Positions 34,806-44,992 are shown, counted from the first letter of the stretch. The stretch is 64,000 bases of DNA from Microbacterium yannicii (GCF_024055635.1 NZ_JAMXMB010000035.1:1-64000); one strand, 5' to 3'. The notes: generated from the letters alone by a model not told the origin. Numbers and translations are program-made.

Positions 34806-36064
34806 GCGGCCGCGGCGCGGAGGGCTCGCCGCGGCTCGAGAGCGCCGCCGCCGCGACGGCGTTCCAGAAGGAGTGGTTCCTCGGTCTTGCCGACCGAGCG
34901 CGCGAGGGCGAGCCGATCGCCCTGGCGAATGCGGATGCCCCGCACGAGGTGCTGCGGGCCCTCGGCATCCCGTACGTCGTCAACCAGTGGTGGTCGTCGA
35001 TCATCTCCGCCAAGCGCGCCGGGCCGGCCAGCCTCGCCGCCGTCGCGGAACGAGGCCTGCCCGACGACAGCCGGCAGTATGACGTGCTGCCGTTGGGTGC
35101 CCAGGGGCTTGCCGCCGAGATCGCGCCGTGGGGCGGGCTGCCCGAACCGCGCTTCGCGATCGCCGAGCGCAGCGGCGACGTCACCCACAAGATCTTCGAG
35201 CAGTGGGGTCGCCGCCCGGGCACCGAGACCTTCCTGCTGTCGCGCACGGCAGCCGTGCCGGCGCCTGCCGGCTGGTGGGACCGCGTGGCGAACGACTGGG
35301 AGGACATCTTCGGGGCCGCCCGCATCGGACTGCTCGAGGGCGAGATCCGGATGCTGGCCGCCACGCTCGCGCAGCGCGTGGGTCGCACCCTCGACCTCGA
35401 ACAACTCGCCGAGATCATGGCGCTCGCCAACGAGCAGGCGGAGTGGAACCGTCGCACGCGCGACCTTCTGGCGGCCGCGCGGCCACTGCCGGTTGCGGTG
35501 ACCGACATCATCCCGGCGGTGATGGTGCCGCAGTGGCATCGCGGGACGCCGTGGGCGGTGGCTGCAGCGAGGCGTCTCCACGACGAAGTCGCACGCCGCA
35601 TCGACGACGGCCATGCCGTCTTCCCGGGAGAGCGACGGCGCCTGATGTGGATCGGCCGCGGTCTGTGGTCCGACCTGGAGATGTACCGCTCTTTCCAGGA
35701 GGAGTTCGGCGCGGTCTTCGTGTGGTCGATGTACCTGGCGATCGCCGCGGACGGCTACGCCCGGTACGGAGACGATCCGGTGAGGACGCTCGCGGCGCGC
35801 TTCGTGGGGTTGACCGACCTCCTCTACGTGCCGCCGATGTCGTCCTCGTGGTACGTCAAGGAGGCGCTCGCCCACGGCGCCGACGGCGTGGTGCACCTCG
35901 TCGCAGACGACACCCCGGCGCCGGGCGTCATCACGGCGGCGCTCGAGGAGCGAGGCATCCCGGTCCTCGAGATCCGCGCCAGCAACGCCGATCCGCGGGC
36001 GACCGTCGGTGTGCGGCAGAAGATCGCGGACTTCGTGCGGGAGCGCGTTCCTGCCGCGCGATGA
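34802..36064 (+). CDS. 2-Hydroxyacyl-CoA dehydratase-like subunit with no cysteine
   Basis: A 420-residue protein resembling the larger subunit of 2-hydroxyacyl-CoA dehydratases/benzoyl-CoA reductases: EKEW-like start (AFQKEWFLGLADRAREGE), the LGIPYVVNQWWSS segment, RLMWIGRGLWSDLEMYRSFQ (family WxGxPxW-like region) and the C-terminal VKEALAHGADGVVHLVADD. Reading all 420 residues I find no cysteine, so the three thiolate ligands of the catalytic [4Fe-4S] cluster are absent. Either it is a non-redox derivative, or the cluster is held by the partner. GTG start in a GTGA overlap; the stop overlaps the MFS start. Confidence 0.65.
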   Translation: MSGRGAEGSPRLESAAAATAFQKEWFLGLADRAREGEPIALANADAPHEVLRALGIPYVVNQWWSSIISAKRAGPASLAAVAERGLPDDSRQYDVLPLGAQGLAAEIAPWGGLPEPRFAIAERSGDVTHKIFEQWGRRPGTETFLLSRTAAVPAPAGWWDRVANDWEDIFGAARIGLLEGEIRMLAATLAQRVGRTLDLEQLAEIMALANEQAEWNRRTRDLLAAARPLPVAVTDIIPAVMVPQWHRGTPWAVAAARRLHDEVARRIDDGHAVFPGERRRLMWIGRGLWSDLEMYRSFQEEFGAVFVWSMYLAIAADGYARYGDDPVRTLAARFVGLTDLLYVPPMSSSWYVKEALAHGADGVVHLVADDTPAPGVITAALEERGIPVLEIRASNADPRATVGVRQKIADFVRERVPAAR

Positions 36065-37257
36065 GTCGCGTGCCACGGATGCGTGTGTTCGAGCCGTTCG
36101 GCAACGCCCGTTTCTCGCTGTATTTCAGCGGTCAGGTGGTCTCGAACACCGGCACGTGGTTCCAGAACCTGGCACTGTCGCTCGTCGTTCTCGAAGCGAC
36201 GGGGAGCGCCCAGGCGCTCAGCGGTGTGACGGTCGCCCAATTCCTGCCGCTGCTCGTCCTGAGTCTCCCGGCGGGCCGCCTCGCGGACCGGGTGCGGCCT
36301 CGCACGATTCTGCTCGTGACCTCGCTCGCATCGGCGATCGTCGTGGCGGCGCTCGCGTTCGTGACCCTCGCATCCGAGCCACCGGTCGGGCCGATCTACG
36401 CCCTCGTGGCCGCTCTCGGCACCGTGCACGCGTTCGAGAGGGTCGCCGCCCAGGCGATCATCTTCGAGATCGTCGGACCGGAGGGCCTCGGCCGCGCTGT
36501 CTCGCTCAGCACCATCGCGCTCGCCTCTGCCCGTTCCATCGGTCCAGGACTCGCCGGCATCGCGTTCCAGGGACTCGGTGCGACGGCTTGCATGCTGGTC
36601 AACTCGGCGTCGTTCCTGCTGGTCTTCGCATCGATCGCGGCCATCCGCCCGGCGCGGCTGTTTCCGCGACCGGGACGGCCGGAGCGGCCGGGCCGCGGCA
36701 TCCGTCCCCCGTTCTTCCGTCGTGAACTGGTGACGCTCCTCATCGTCAACGCGCTCGTGGCCCTGCTGGCGCTCAACCTGATGCTCGTGCTGACATCGAC
36801 CGTTAGTCTCACCTTCGCCGGGGACGCGACGGCGGTCGGGGCGACGCACACGCTGAACGCCCTGGGCGCCATCGTGGGCGGCCTCATCGCCGCCGGCCGC
36901 GACCGCGTCACGGTGCGGTCGCTCATCGTCGCGTGCGCGGGACTCGGAGCGGCACTCCTGGCGAACGCCGCCGCCCCGACGCTGGCGATCCTGCTCGCGC
37001 TCGGGCCGCTGCTCGGCCTCGGCGTCGGGTACTACCAGGGCATCCTCAACGCGGCGGCCCAGGTCAGCGTCGCTCCCGACCAGATCGGCCGGACGATGTC
37101 GCTCGTGACGCTCGGGAACTACGGCATGGTGCCGTTCGGGGCCCTGCTCATGGGATGGGTGATCGACGCTCAGGGCGGGAGGGTGGCGCTGGCGATCGGC
37201 GGCCTCACCGGGTTCGCCTGTGCGGCTTTCGTCGCGGTCCGGCTGCGGAAGCGATGA
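36061..37257 (+). CDS. MFS exporter, EntS-like
   Basis: A 398-residue major facilitator with 12 predicted membrane segments. The start FSLYFSGQVVSNTGTWFQNLAL and the loop GRLADRVRPRTILL (motif A) are typical of the EntS/MFS_3 efflux group. The central loop is Pro/Arg-rich (FPRPGRPERPGRG). Last gene of the eight-gene operon; the ATG overlaps the previous stop. It may expel a toxic intermediate or end-product. Confidence 0.83.
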   Translation: MSRVPRMRVFEPFGNARFSLYFSGQVVSNTGTWFQNLALSLVVLEATGSAQALSGVTVAQFLPLLVLSLPAGRLADRVRPRTILLVTSLASAIVVAALAFVTLASEPPVGPIYALVAALGTVHAFERVAAQAIIFEIVGPEGLGRAVSLSTIALASARSIGPGLAGIAFQGLGATACMLVNSASFLLVFASIAAIRPARLFPRPGRPERPGRGIRPPFFRRELVTLLIVNALVALLALNLMLVLTSTVSLTFAGDATAVGATHTLNALGAIVGGLIAAGRDRVTVRSLIVACAGLGAALLANAAAPTLAILLALGPLLGLGVGYYQGILNAAAQVSVAPDQIGRTMSLVTLGNYGMVPFGALLMGWVIDAQGGRVALAIGGLTGFACAAFVAVRLRKR

Positions 37258-37284
37258 CGGATGCCGAAGGCCAGGGTCCCCGGG

Positions 37285-37815
37285 TCAGGACGGAGCCAGT
37301 CCCGATCCCTTGCGTGGGCGCCGGCGCTGGGCGACCGCCTCGGCCTCGGCCTCCGCATCTCCGAAGTAGCCGCCGGCGAGGGTGTCCGCGGCCCGATCCA
37401 AGACCTCGGCGAGCGAGCGCCCCAGGTCGGGACCGATGATCTCGGCAAGCCGATCCTCGCGCTCGCGGATCTCGGCTTCGCACTTGGCCAGCGTGTCCCA
37501 GCCGGTCTCGGTCAGCTGCACCAGCCGCACGCGTCGGTTCGTGGGATGCTCGACCCGCTCGATGAGACCCGACTCGAGCAGTTCGGCCGACACCACGTGC
37601 GCCGCCTGAGAGCTGACGAACGTGCGACGCGCGACCTGCGCGTTCGACATCGGCAGCCCCTCTCCGAGCACCTGCAGGATGAGGAGCTGGGGGAGAGTCA
37701 CGCCGTGCGCGAGGCCGGTGTTCTCGGCGGCGCGGTTGAGGGCGCGGGCCAGACGGTAGGCCGTGTAGTTGAGCCGATCGGTGGCGGGGGTTCCGCGCGG
37801 ATCTCGGCTCTCCAT
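37285..37815 (-). CDS. MarR-family transcriptional regulator
   Basis: A 176-residue MarR protein. Winged helix at about residues 40-105 (MSNAQVARRTFVSSQAAHVVSAELLESGLIER, then the wing HPTNRRVRLVQLT). A basic tail RRRPRKGS ends it. ATG 37815 is preferred over the GTG two codons upstream because GGGAG then sits 7 bases away. It converges on the eight-gene operon with a 27-bp gap and is the nearest regulator for it. Confidence 0.85.
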   Translation of the reverse strand: MESRDPRGTPATDRLNYTAYRLARALNRAAENTGLAHGVTLPQLLILQVLGEGLPMSNAQVARRTFVSSQAAHVVSAELLESGLIERVEHPTNRRVRLVQLTETGWDTLAKCEAEIREREDRLAEIIGPDLGRSLAEVLDRAADTLAGGYFGDAEAEAEAVAQRRRPRKGSGLAPS

Positions 37816-37877
37816 CGGCACACTCCCAGCCTAGTCGGCGCCCGCTCCCGGTCGGCCGGCGTCTGCGCCGCGTGCGC

Positions 37878-37940
37878 GCGTTTCGCCTCGCGCGTCGGTC
37901 GCGGAGCGAGGAGCGCCAGCGACGAGACGAAGCGTCCTCG
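37878..37940. repeat. R2-like repeat in the MarR-tannase intergene
   Basis: CGTCGGTCGCGGAGCGAGGA plus GCCAGCGACGAGACGAAGCG, a diverged R2 element. The whole 372-bp stretch 37816-38187 carries no supportable gene; the rest is featureless GC-rich sequence. Confidence 0.65.
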
Positions 37941-38187
37941 CTCGCCCAAACACCGGGATGGACGAGAGGGTGGGTCCTCGGCTTCGACGCGATCCCGTGA
38001 AAGCGCCGGGCTCGATCGAGCAGTTCAGCGCGCGCAGCCACGGATATCGCCGATTCTGCCCGGGTCTTTCACGCCCCGGCATCCCCGAGCTGCTCGGTGG
38101 GCTTGAACCAGCGCTCCTCGACGTCGTCGAGCCGCGACGACGAGAGGATGGCTCCACCCACCCTCTCGCCGCGCGCCGGTCGACGCG

Positions 38188-39975
38188 TCAGCGCGCGCCG
38201 TAGGCGAGTCCCGGGCGAGGCCTCTCGCAGGCGAAACTGGACGCGCTCTCGGGGTCGCCGGAGACGTACTGCGCCACCTGCGGGTACACGCACAGCGGGC
38301 GCGTGCGGGTCGGCGACCACGTAGCTGGCACCTCGGGGTTGGCGGGATTGACCGACGCGATCAGCTGGTCGGGAGCGGATCCCTGCTCGACCCAGTCGAC
38401 CAGCGCCGCGAGGCCGTGGTGCTGGTCGGTCGCGGGTCCTCCGGCGACGTGGCCCATGCCGGGAACCTCGAAGTACCGTGCGAACTGCTCGGCGTTCCCG
38501 CGGTTGTTCCGGTCGAGCTCGTCGAACCAGGCGGCGGTGTCGTCGGGCGAGAACACGCCGTCCGAGGCGCCGTGGATCACGATCATCTTCGCACCGCGGT
38601 CGCGCAGCGTGTCGAGGTGCGTGGGGTCGGGCGGCGTCATGAACGACATCGAGCTCTCGGTGTAGATGCCGGAGGTGGCGTAGATCTTCGCGGCCTCGGT
38701 GTCGACGTCGAAGCCGAGCGCGTAGCCCTGCAGATCGGCGAGGATGCTCGGGTCTGCCGGCGGCGTGGTGAAGATGAAGCCGACGGCCGGCGCGTCGCGG
38801 GTGATGGGGGAGCCGAACTTCCAGCCGGCCCAGCCGCTCTGCGTCAGGCCCGGGTCGAAGGGGAACGACGAGTAGATCTCTTTGTTGTTGCTCGTGTGCG
38901 CACCCGCGAAGATCTCACCGATCACGGCCTGCTGCTCCTTGGTGAGGCAGGTGCCGTTCCGCTCGCCCGTGCACCGCGGCACATCTCGCTTGATCGAGAA
39001 CGCCTGCTGACAGGTCGCGCTGTTCTGGACCATGCCGTCGGCCAGGCCGTCGAGGCCGTCGCAGCGGGCCAGGATCGCCTGGGCGACGAGGGTGCGCTCG
39101 GTGGGGGTGAACGCGGTGCTCAGATCGGCGGGCGTCGTGGCGACCCGGGCCCACTGCTGCGCACCCCACAGCTGGGCGACCGCGGCCTGCGGCAGGTTGA
39201 AGCCCGGCGAGATGGCGAGGAAGCCGTCGTACTGGTCGGCGTAGCGCGCCGCGGCCACCATCGTGTGCCGCCCGCCGTTCGAGCCACCGGTGATGTAGGA
39301 GCGATCGGGCCCGCGGCCGTACGCATCCGTGATCAGCGCCTTGGCCATGGGCGTCAGGGTGCCGACGGCCTGGTAGCCGTAGTCCAGACGCGCCTGCGGC
39401 TCGCGACCGAACAGCGGATTCTGGCTGCCGTTGTGGCCGGCGTCGGAGCTGATGACGGCGAACCCCATCTGCAGTCCGCTCTCGCCTCCGCGGGTGGCGC
39501 CGAGCGCGGGGGCGACCGAGCCGTCCAGACCGCCGTTGCCCTGGTAGAGGAAGCGCCCCGCCCAGGCCGAGGGAAGCCGCATCTCGAACCCGATGGCGTA
39601 GGTCTGGCCGTCGAAAGTGCTCACGCGCTCATTCATGGTGCCGCGCACCAGGCAGTGCTCGCCGATCGGCTGACCGCCGTTGCTGACCGTGCCCGCCGCC
39701 ACTCGCGAGACCTGGGTGATCTTCGTCGAGGGGAAGGCGAAGTCCACGAGACTTTCGCACGCCTTCAGCGTGCCCGGCTGTGCAGCCGAGAGCTGCGGCA
39801 GCGGGCTCGGGCCTCCGGGTGGCGCGGCGGCGGCGGGCATCGCGAGGCCCAGAGTCAGGACGACGGATGCCGCGGCCGCGCCGACGAGCGCTGACATGCG
39901 GTGTCGCCCACGGGCGTGCGGCGCGTGTGCGTTTCGGGGACTGCCCCCGCGCGTGCCGTCGAAGAAGCGTGACAT
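38188..39975 (-). CDS. Secreted tannase/feruloyl esterase family protein (2)
   Basis: A 595-residue exported esterase. A long basic N-region (GRHRMSALVG) leads into a hydrophobic signal core and AMPAAAA cleavage site near residue 51. The nucleophile is Ser232 (TGGSNGGRHT), with Asp in VIHGASDGVFS and His in VPGMGHVAGG. The CDGLDGLADGMV loop again resembles the family's calcium/lid segment. It is only distantly similar to the copy at 10596, so substrates may differ. Possible products are ferulate, sinapate or gallate. Alternative start at the internal Met27 would still leave a signal peptide. Divergent from a MarR gene whose palindrome lies in between. Confidence 0.84.
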   Translation of the reverse strand: MSRFFDGTRGGSPRNAHAPHARGRHRMSALVGAAAASVVLTLGLAMPAAAAPPGGPSPLPQLSAAQPGTLKACESLVDFAFPSTKITQVSRVAAGTVSNGGQPIGEHCLVRGTMNERVSTFDGQTYAIGFEMRLPSAWAGRFLYQGNGGLDGSVAPALGATRGGESGLQMGFAVISSDAGHNGSQNPLFGREPQARLDYGYQAVGTLTPMAKALITDAYGRGPDRSYITGGSNGGRHTMVAAARYADQYDGFLAISPGFNLPQAAVAQLWGAQQWARVATTPADLSTAFTPTERTLVAQAILARCDGLDGLADGMVQNSATCQQAFSIKRDVPRCTGERNGTCLTKEQQAVIGEIFAGAHTSNNKEIYSSFPFDPGLTQSGWAGWKFGSPITRDAPAVGFIFTTPPADPSILADLQGYALGFDVDTEAAKIYATSGIYTESSMSFMTPPDPTHLDTLRDRGAKMIVIHGASDGVFSPDDTAAWFDELDRNNRGNAEQFARYFEVPGMGHVAGGPATDQHHGLAALVDWVEQGSAPDQLIASVNPANPEVPATWSPTRTRPLCVYPQVAQYVSGDPESASSFACERPRPGLAYGAR

Positions 39976-40071
39976 GGAGTCCTCTTCCGGGTCCGGTCCG
40001 GGGAGGTCGTTCTCACCGGACGATCGGGATGCCCGCTTCGCTGCGGGTGTGCTGACAAGCTAGGCAAATTG

Positions 40072-40086
40072 GTTGCGTATTGCAAC
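40072..40086. promoter_or_regulatory. MarR-type operator between tannase 2 and marR
   Basis: GTTGC-GTATT-GCAAC, a perfect 5-bp inverted repeat, 97 bp upstream of the tannase ATG and before a TAGACT -10-like box (40119-40124) for the MarR gene. Size fits a MarR dimer site, and it suggests coupled control of the esterase by the divergent regulator. Confidence 0.68.
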
Positions 40087-40160
40087 TGTTTTCTCAGTGA
40101 GCGGGTGTCCGCGTGGCTAGACTTCGAGCCACAGGTCCGGGGACACGGAACGGGGAATCG

Positions 40161-40628
40161 TTGGCACAGGGGAGCGATGCGCGCGCTGCGGGACGCCTCG
40201 CCGGCAACCCCGGTTTCCTCTCCGCTCGGTTCACCTCGGTCGCTGCGACCGTGTCCAACCGGGTACTCGCCCCTTTCGGACTGCGCGCCCGCAGCTACTC
40301 CCTCGTCGAGGTGGCCGTGGCGTCGGGCGGCCTCTCGCAACGGGACATCGGGCGCATCCTCTGCCTCGACAAGGCGCACGTCGTGCGACTCGTGGATCAG
40401 GTCGCTGCGATGGGGCTCGTCGTGCGCACGCGGGACCCCAGGGACGGCCGTGTGTGGCTGATCCGGGCCACCCCGCGTGGTGCCGAGATCGCCGAGGAGG
40501 CCGGACGCGCGCTCGACGAGGCCTTCGCGCAGCTGCTGCGGCGTCTGAGTGGGGCTGAGCTCGAGGCCACGATGGCGACGCTGCAGCGACTCGCGTTCGA
40601 CCTCGACGTGTCCGACGACGAAGACTGA
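40161..40628 (+). CDS. MarR-family regulator beside tannase 2
   Basis: A protein of 155 residues from TTG 40161 (preceded by GGGGA), or 171 residues from GTG 40113. The MarR winged helix spans about residues 25-110 (LSQRDIGRILCLDKAHVVRLVDQVAAMGLVVRTRDPRDGRVW). It is clearly related to the CouR-like MarR at 63148 (both carry GLRARSYSL or GLKARSYSV and the RD-DGR/DRR wing). CouR-type proteins sense aryl-CoA thioesters. The esterase across the palindrome at 40072 is the expected target. Confidence 0.83.
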   Translation: MAQGSDARAAGRLAGNPGFLSARFTSVAATVSNRVLAPFGLRARSYSLVEVAVASGGLSQRDIGRILCLDKAHVVRLVDQVAAMGLVVRTRDPRDGRVWLIRATPRGAEIAEEAGRALDEAFAQLLRRLSGAELEATMATLQRLAFDLDVSDDED

Positions 40629-40663
40629 GCCTGCCGGCGACCACCGGGAACAGGAACCGCCCT

Positions 40664-40772
40664 TCCACAAGCTCAGGGACCGCCCTTCGACGAGCTCAGG
40701 GACCGCCCTGCGACGAGCTCAGGGACCGGTGCTTAGCGGCCAGAGGTGCCGGTCGCTGAGCTTGTCGAAGCG
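40664..40772. repeat. R1 repeats entering the padR 3' end
   Basis: Three CTTCGACGAGCTCAGGGACC-type copies followed by an inverted CGGTCGCTGAGCTTGTCGAAG (40750-40772). The last copy lies inside the padR reading frame. Confidence 0.85.
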
Positions 40773-41350
40773 CCCTCGAGGCGGTCGACGAGCTCGAGCC
40801 CGCGGCGGGCCCAGGCGATCTCGCCCTGCGCGCGCTCGACGAGACCCTCGTACGCGAAGCGCTTGTAGGCGATGGTGCGCTCACGGTCGGCGTCGGCCGT
40901 CACCGCGAGTCGGCGCGCCAGCATGGGGTTGGCGACGGCGTCGATGCGCTCCAGCTCGCCCTCCCACTGCGCCAGTTCGCCCGCCCACTGGGCGATGTGC
41001 CGTTCCAGGAAGCTGCGCGCGGCCTCGGGCGTGGTCGTCTCGAGGTAGGCCGCACGCAGATGGGCGGGGTCGCGCACGCGCTGGTAGTCGAGGGACGAGG
41101 CCATCCAGTCGAGGAAGGCCCGGTCTCCGGCATCCGTCACGTGGTACATGCGGCGCGTGCCGCGCTCGCCCCGCGTCTGCTCCTCGCCCTCGATGAGGCC
41201 GAGCTCCTCCATCTTGCGCAGCTCGGGGTAGATCTGGGAGTCGGGCGCGTGCCACACATGGCCGACGGACTGGTGGAACTGCTTCTGCAGGTCGTACCCC
41301 GACAGCGGGCCGACGCGCAGGATCGCCAGCAGCGCGTATCGCAGACTCAT
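40733..41350 (-). CDS. PadR-family transcriptional regulator
   Basis: A 205-residue PadR-like repressor. The winged helix lies at the N-terminus (LRYALLAILRVGPLSGYDLQKQF, then PELRKMEELGLIEG and the RRMYHVTDAG wing); the C-terminal 100 residues form the PadR dimerisation helices. PadR proteins classically govern phenolic acid decarboxylation. The last residues (EGASTSSATGTSGR) are encoded by an R1 repeat, so the natural C-terminus was replaced or extended by repeat DNA. It lies downstream of ligM3 on the same strand beyond a terminator. Confidence 0.84.
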   Translation of the reverse strand: MSLRYALLAILRVGPLSGYDLQKQFHQSVGHVWHAPDSQIYPELRKMEELGLIEGEEQTRGERGTRRMYHVTDAGDRAFLDWMASSLDYQRVRDPAHLRAAYLETTTPEAARSFLERHIAQWAGELAQWEGELERIDAVANPMLARRLAVTADADRERTIAYKRFAYEGLVERAQGEIAWARRGLELVDRLEGASTSSATGTSGR

Positions 41351-41398
41351 GCGACTCCCTTCGCCTTCCCGAGGGTAGCGGGAACGCCACGACCGGGT

Positions 41399-41420
41399 CC
41401 TTCGACAAGCTCAGGGACCA
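41399..41420. repeat. Single R1 repeat
   Basis: CCTTCGACAAGCTCAGGGACC between the padR start and the ligM3 terminator. Confidence 0.75.
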
Positions 41421-41435
41421 GGCCACCAAATGGTA

Positions 41436-41470
41436 CGAGGGGGCCCGCCCGGAGCGGGCGGACCCCCTCG
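41436..41470 (-). terminator. Terminator of the metF-purU-ligM3 unit
   Basis: CGAGGGGGCCCGCCC pairs with GGGCGGACCCCCTCG (15-bp stem, one mismatch, 5-base loop), 12 bp after the ligM3 stop on the minus strand. Confidence 0.8.
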
Positions 41471-41481
41471 GGTCTCGGGGG

Positions 41482-43005
<1,524 letters not shown>

Positions 43006-43881
43006 CTATGTGAAGACGATGGTGCTGTTGCCGTGTCGGATGACGCGGTCTTCGGCGTGCCATTCGACGGCGCGGGAGAGCACGGCGCGTTCGACGTAGG
43101 CGCCGCGGGCCTGCAGGTCGGCGGCGGACATGGCGTGGGTGACGCGGGCGACGTCCTGTTCGATGATCGGGCCCTCGTCGAGGTCGGCGGTGACGTAGTG
43201 GCTGGTCGCGCCGATGAGCTTGACGCCGCGTTCCTTGGCCTTGCGGTACGGGGCGGCGCCGATGAACGCGGGCAGGAACGAGTGGTGGATGTTGATCACC
43301 GGCACCCCGACCTCGTCGAGGAATGAGTCGGAGAGGATCTGCATGTACCGGGCGAGCACGACGAAGTCGACGTTGCCCTTCAGCAGTTCCACGATCTTGG
43401 CCTCGGCGGCGGACTTGTCGGCGCCCTGCGAGGGCACGTGGAAGAACGGGATGCCGAAGGAGCGGACGTCTTCGGCGGTGTTGGTGTGGTTGGAGATGAC
43501 CATCGGGATGGTCACCGGCAGCTCGCCGCGACGGTGCCGCCAGAGCAGTTCGAGCAGGCAGTGATCGGAGGTGGAGGCGAGGATCGCCATCCGCTTCGGG
43601 ATGGACTGGTCGGTGACGCGCCACTCCAGCTTGAGCGGGCCGAGGGTCTTGTCGAGGTCGGCCTCGATGTCGGGCAGCGCGGCCTGCAGCTCGGGGCGGT
43701 GGAAGACCACGCGCTGGAAGAACTCGCCGCCCTCGGGGTTGTCGGAGTACTGGTCGAGCGTGACGATGTTCCCGCCCACCCGGGTCACCAGCGCTGTCAC
43801 GGCGGCCACGATGCCCGGCTGGTCGGGACCGTGCACGATCAGGCAGGCGTGGTCGCGATGCGTGTCGAGGTGCGTCGTCAT
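43006..43881 (-). CDS. purU: Formyltetrahydrofolate deformylase
   Basis: A 291-residue enzyme that releases formate from 10-formyl-THF. An N-terminal ACT domain (residues about 10-90, IVHGPDQPGIVAAVTALV) is followed by the formyltransferase domain with catalytic Asn and His in VISNHTN and INIHHSFLPAF and Asp in TADLDEGPIIEQD. In most bacteria it balances one-carbon pools; here, with metF and ligM3, it regenerates free THF for demethylation. Start ATG 43881 overlaps the metF stop (ATGA). Confidence 0.9.
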   Translation of the reverse strand: MTTHLDTHRDHACLIVHGPDQPGIVAAVTALVTRVGGNIVTLDQYSDNPEGGEFFQRVVFHRPELQAALPDIEADLDKTLGPLKLEWRVTDQSIPKRMAILASTSDHCLLELLWRHRRGELPVTIPMVISNHTNTAEDVRSFGIPFFHVPSQGADKSAAEAKIVELLKGNVDFVVLARYMQILSDSFLDEVGVPVINIHHSFLPAFIGAAPYRKAKERGVKLIGATSHYVTADLDEGPIIEQDVARVTHAMSAADLQARGAYVERAVLSRAVEWHAEDRVIRHGNSTIVFT

Positions 43882-44783
43882 CGGCGCGCCCCGGAGGACT
43901 GCGACGCGACGAACTCCCGCGCCCAGGTCGACGTGGCGAGCAGCCCACCGAACGTGTAGAAGTGCAGCTTCACCTCGCCGGAGCCACCCCCGGTCCCTGA
44001 GCCCGTCGAAGGGTCCGCGAGCAGCGTCGCCAGGTCCGACACGAACCGGTCCGGCCCGGCGGTGCCCATCAGGTTGGTGAGTGAGAACCCGTACTTCTTC
44101 ACGATCATCGCGTTCGCGCCCACCCCGAACCGGCGGGCGAAGCTGATGAGTCGTTTGATGCCGGCCGGTCCCGGCGTGCCGATGCGGATGGGCGCGTCGA
44201 TGCCCCGCTCGCGGACGGCGTCGATCCACGTCATCACCGGATCGGTGTCGAACGCGAACTGCGTCAGGATGACGGCATCCAGCCCCTCCTGCGCGAGGGT
44301 GAGCGCCTTCTCGTCGAGGTGACGCCACAGCACGTCGGCGGGGATGTCGGGGTGCCCCTCGGGGTAGCCCGCGATCGACACCTCACGCACTCCGAACTTC
44401 TGCAGCACCCCCGAGCGGATCACGGTGAGCGCGTCGGGGTAGGGGCCCTCCGGGTCGGCCGGGTCGCCGCCGACGGCGAAGACATGCTCGGTCGCGCCGA
44501 CCTCCTGCAGGCGGCCGAGGAACTCCTCGAGCTCATCCTGCGACCTCAGACGGCGCGCCGAAAGGTGGGGGACCGGGATGAAGCCCATCTCCTTGACGGC
44601 CTTCGCGGCAGCGACCCGCATCTCGAGGTCTTCGTTGCCGAGGAACGTGACGTTGACCTTCGTTCCCTGCGGAATCGTGTCGCGCGCCTCTTCCAGACCG
44701 GCGATGTCCTTGCCGGTCATCTCGAGCGAGAAACCGTCGACGAGGGCGGCCGCCGAGGGCGATGCGGGAGTCGCGTGGGCCAT
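43878..44783 (-). CDS. metF: Methylenetetrahydrofolate reductase
   Basis: A 301-residue TIM-barrel flavoprotein. Glu21 in FSLEMTGKD corresponds to the family acid (E. coli Glu28 region), and VFAVGGDPADPEGPYPDA, SIAGYPEGHP and ILTQFAFD are folate/FAD-site motifs. In this operon it would run as an oxidase of 5-methyl-THF produced by LigM. The final domain is interrupted near residues 258-266 by PSTGSGTGG, translated from an R1 repeat and inserted in frame just before the conserved VKLHFYTFG strand. Start ATG 44783 after GGACCTCCCC. Motif A and C palindromes lie upstream. Confidence 0.88.
   Translation of the reverse strand: MAHATPASPSAAALVDGFSLEMTGKDIAGLEEARDTIPQGTKVNVTFLGNEDLEMRVAAAKAVKEMGFIPVPHLSARRLRSQDELEEFLGRLQEVGATEHVFAVGGDPADPEGPYPDALTVIRSGVLQKFGVREVSIAGYPEGHPDIPADVLWRHLDEKALTLAQEGLDAVILTQFAFDTDPVMTWIDAVRERGIDAPIRIGTPGPAGIKRLISFARRFGVGANAMIVKKYGFSLTNLMGTAGPDRFVSDLATLLADPSTGSGTGGGSGEVKLHFYTFGGLLATSTWAREFVASQSSGARR
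43991..44013. repeat. R1 repeat inside metF
   Basis: CGGTCCCTGAGCCCGTCGAAGGG on the plus strand, read in frame through metF on the minus strand without a stop. Confidence 0.85.
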
Positions 44784-44837
44784 GAGGGGAGGTCCTTTCC
44801 TCTTCCGGGTGCGTCTCTGCACCGCGGTAACCAGAGA

Positions 44838-44857
44838 ATACCTATCACCATAGGTAA
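44838..44857. promoter_or_regulatory. Motif C palindrome upstream of metF
   Basis: ATACCT-N8-AGGTAA; the inner TACCTAT-CACC-ATAGGTA is a perfect 7-bp inverted repeat. Same half-site and spacing as 7782-7801 before ligM1. It is 55 bp upstream of the metF ATG. Confidence 0.6.
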
Positions 44858-44923
44858 TGGCAATAGGCACGCTGTGCGTGCGCACCCATCTTCGGGGGAT
44901 CCACGCGCGGCGGAGGCGGCGAC

Positions 44924-44938
44924 TTCCATTGAGCGGAT
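44924..44938. promoter_or_regulatory. Motif A operator between metF and the importer
   Basis: TTCCATTGAGCGGAT, two bases different from the iclR2 copy with the central TTGAGCGGA intact. It lies in the 338-bp divergent intergene shared by metF and the importer at 45122. Confidence 0.62.
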
Positions 44939-44992
44939 GCCCGCCTCCGAGGTGCGTGCGTAGTTCACGTGTTTCGTGACGGGCGTCACAAA

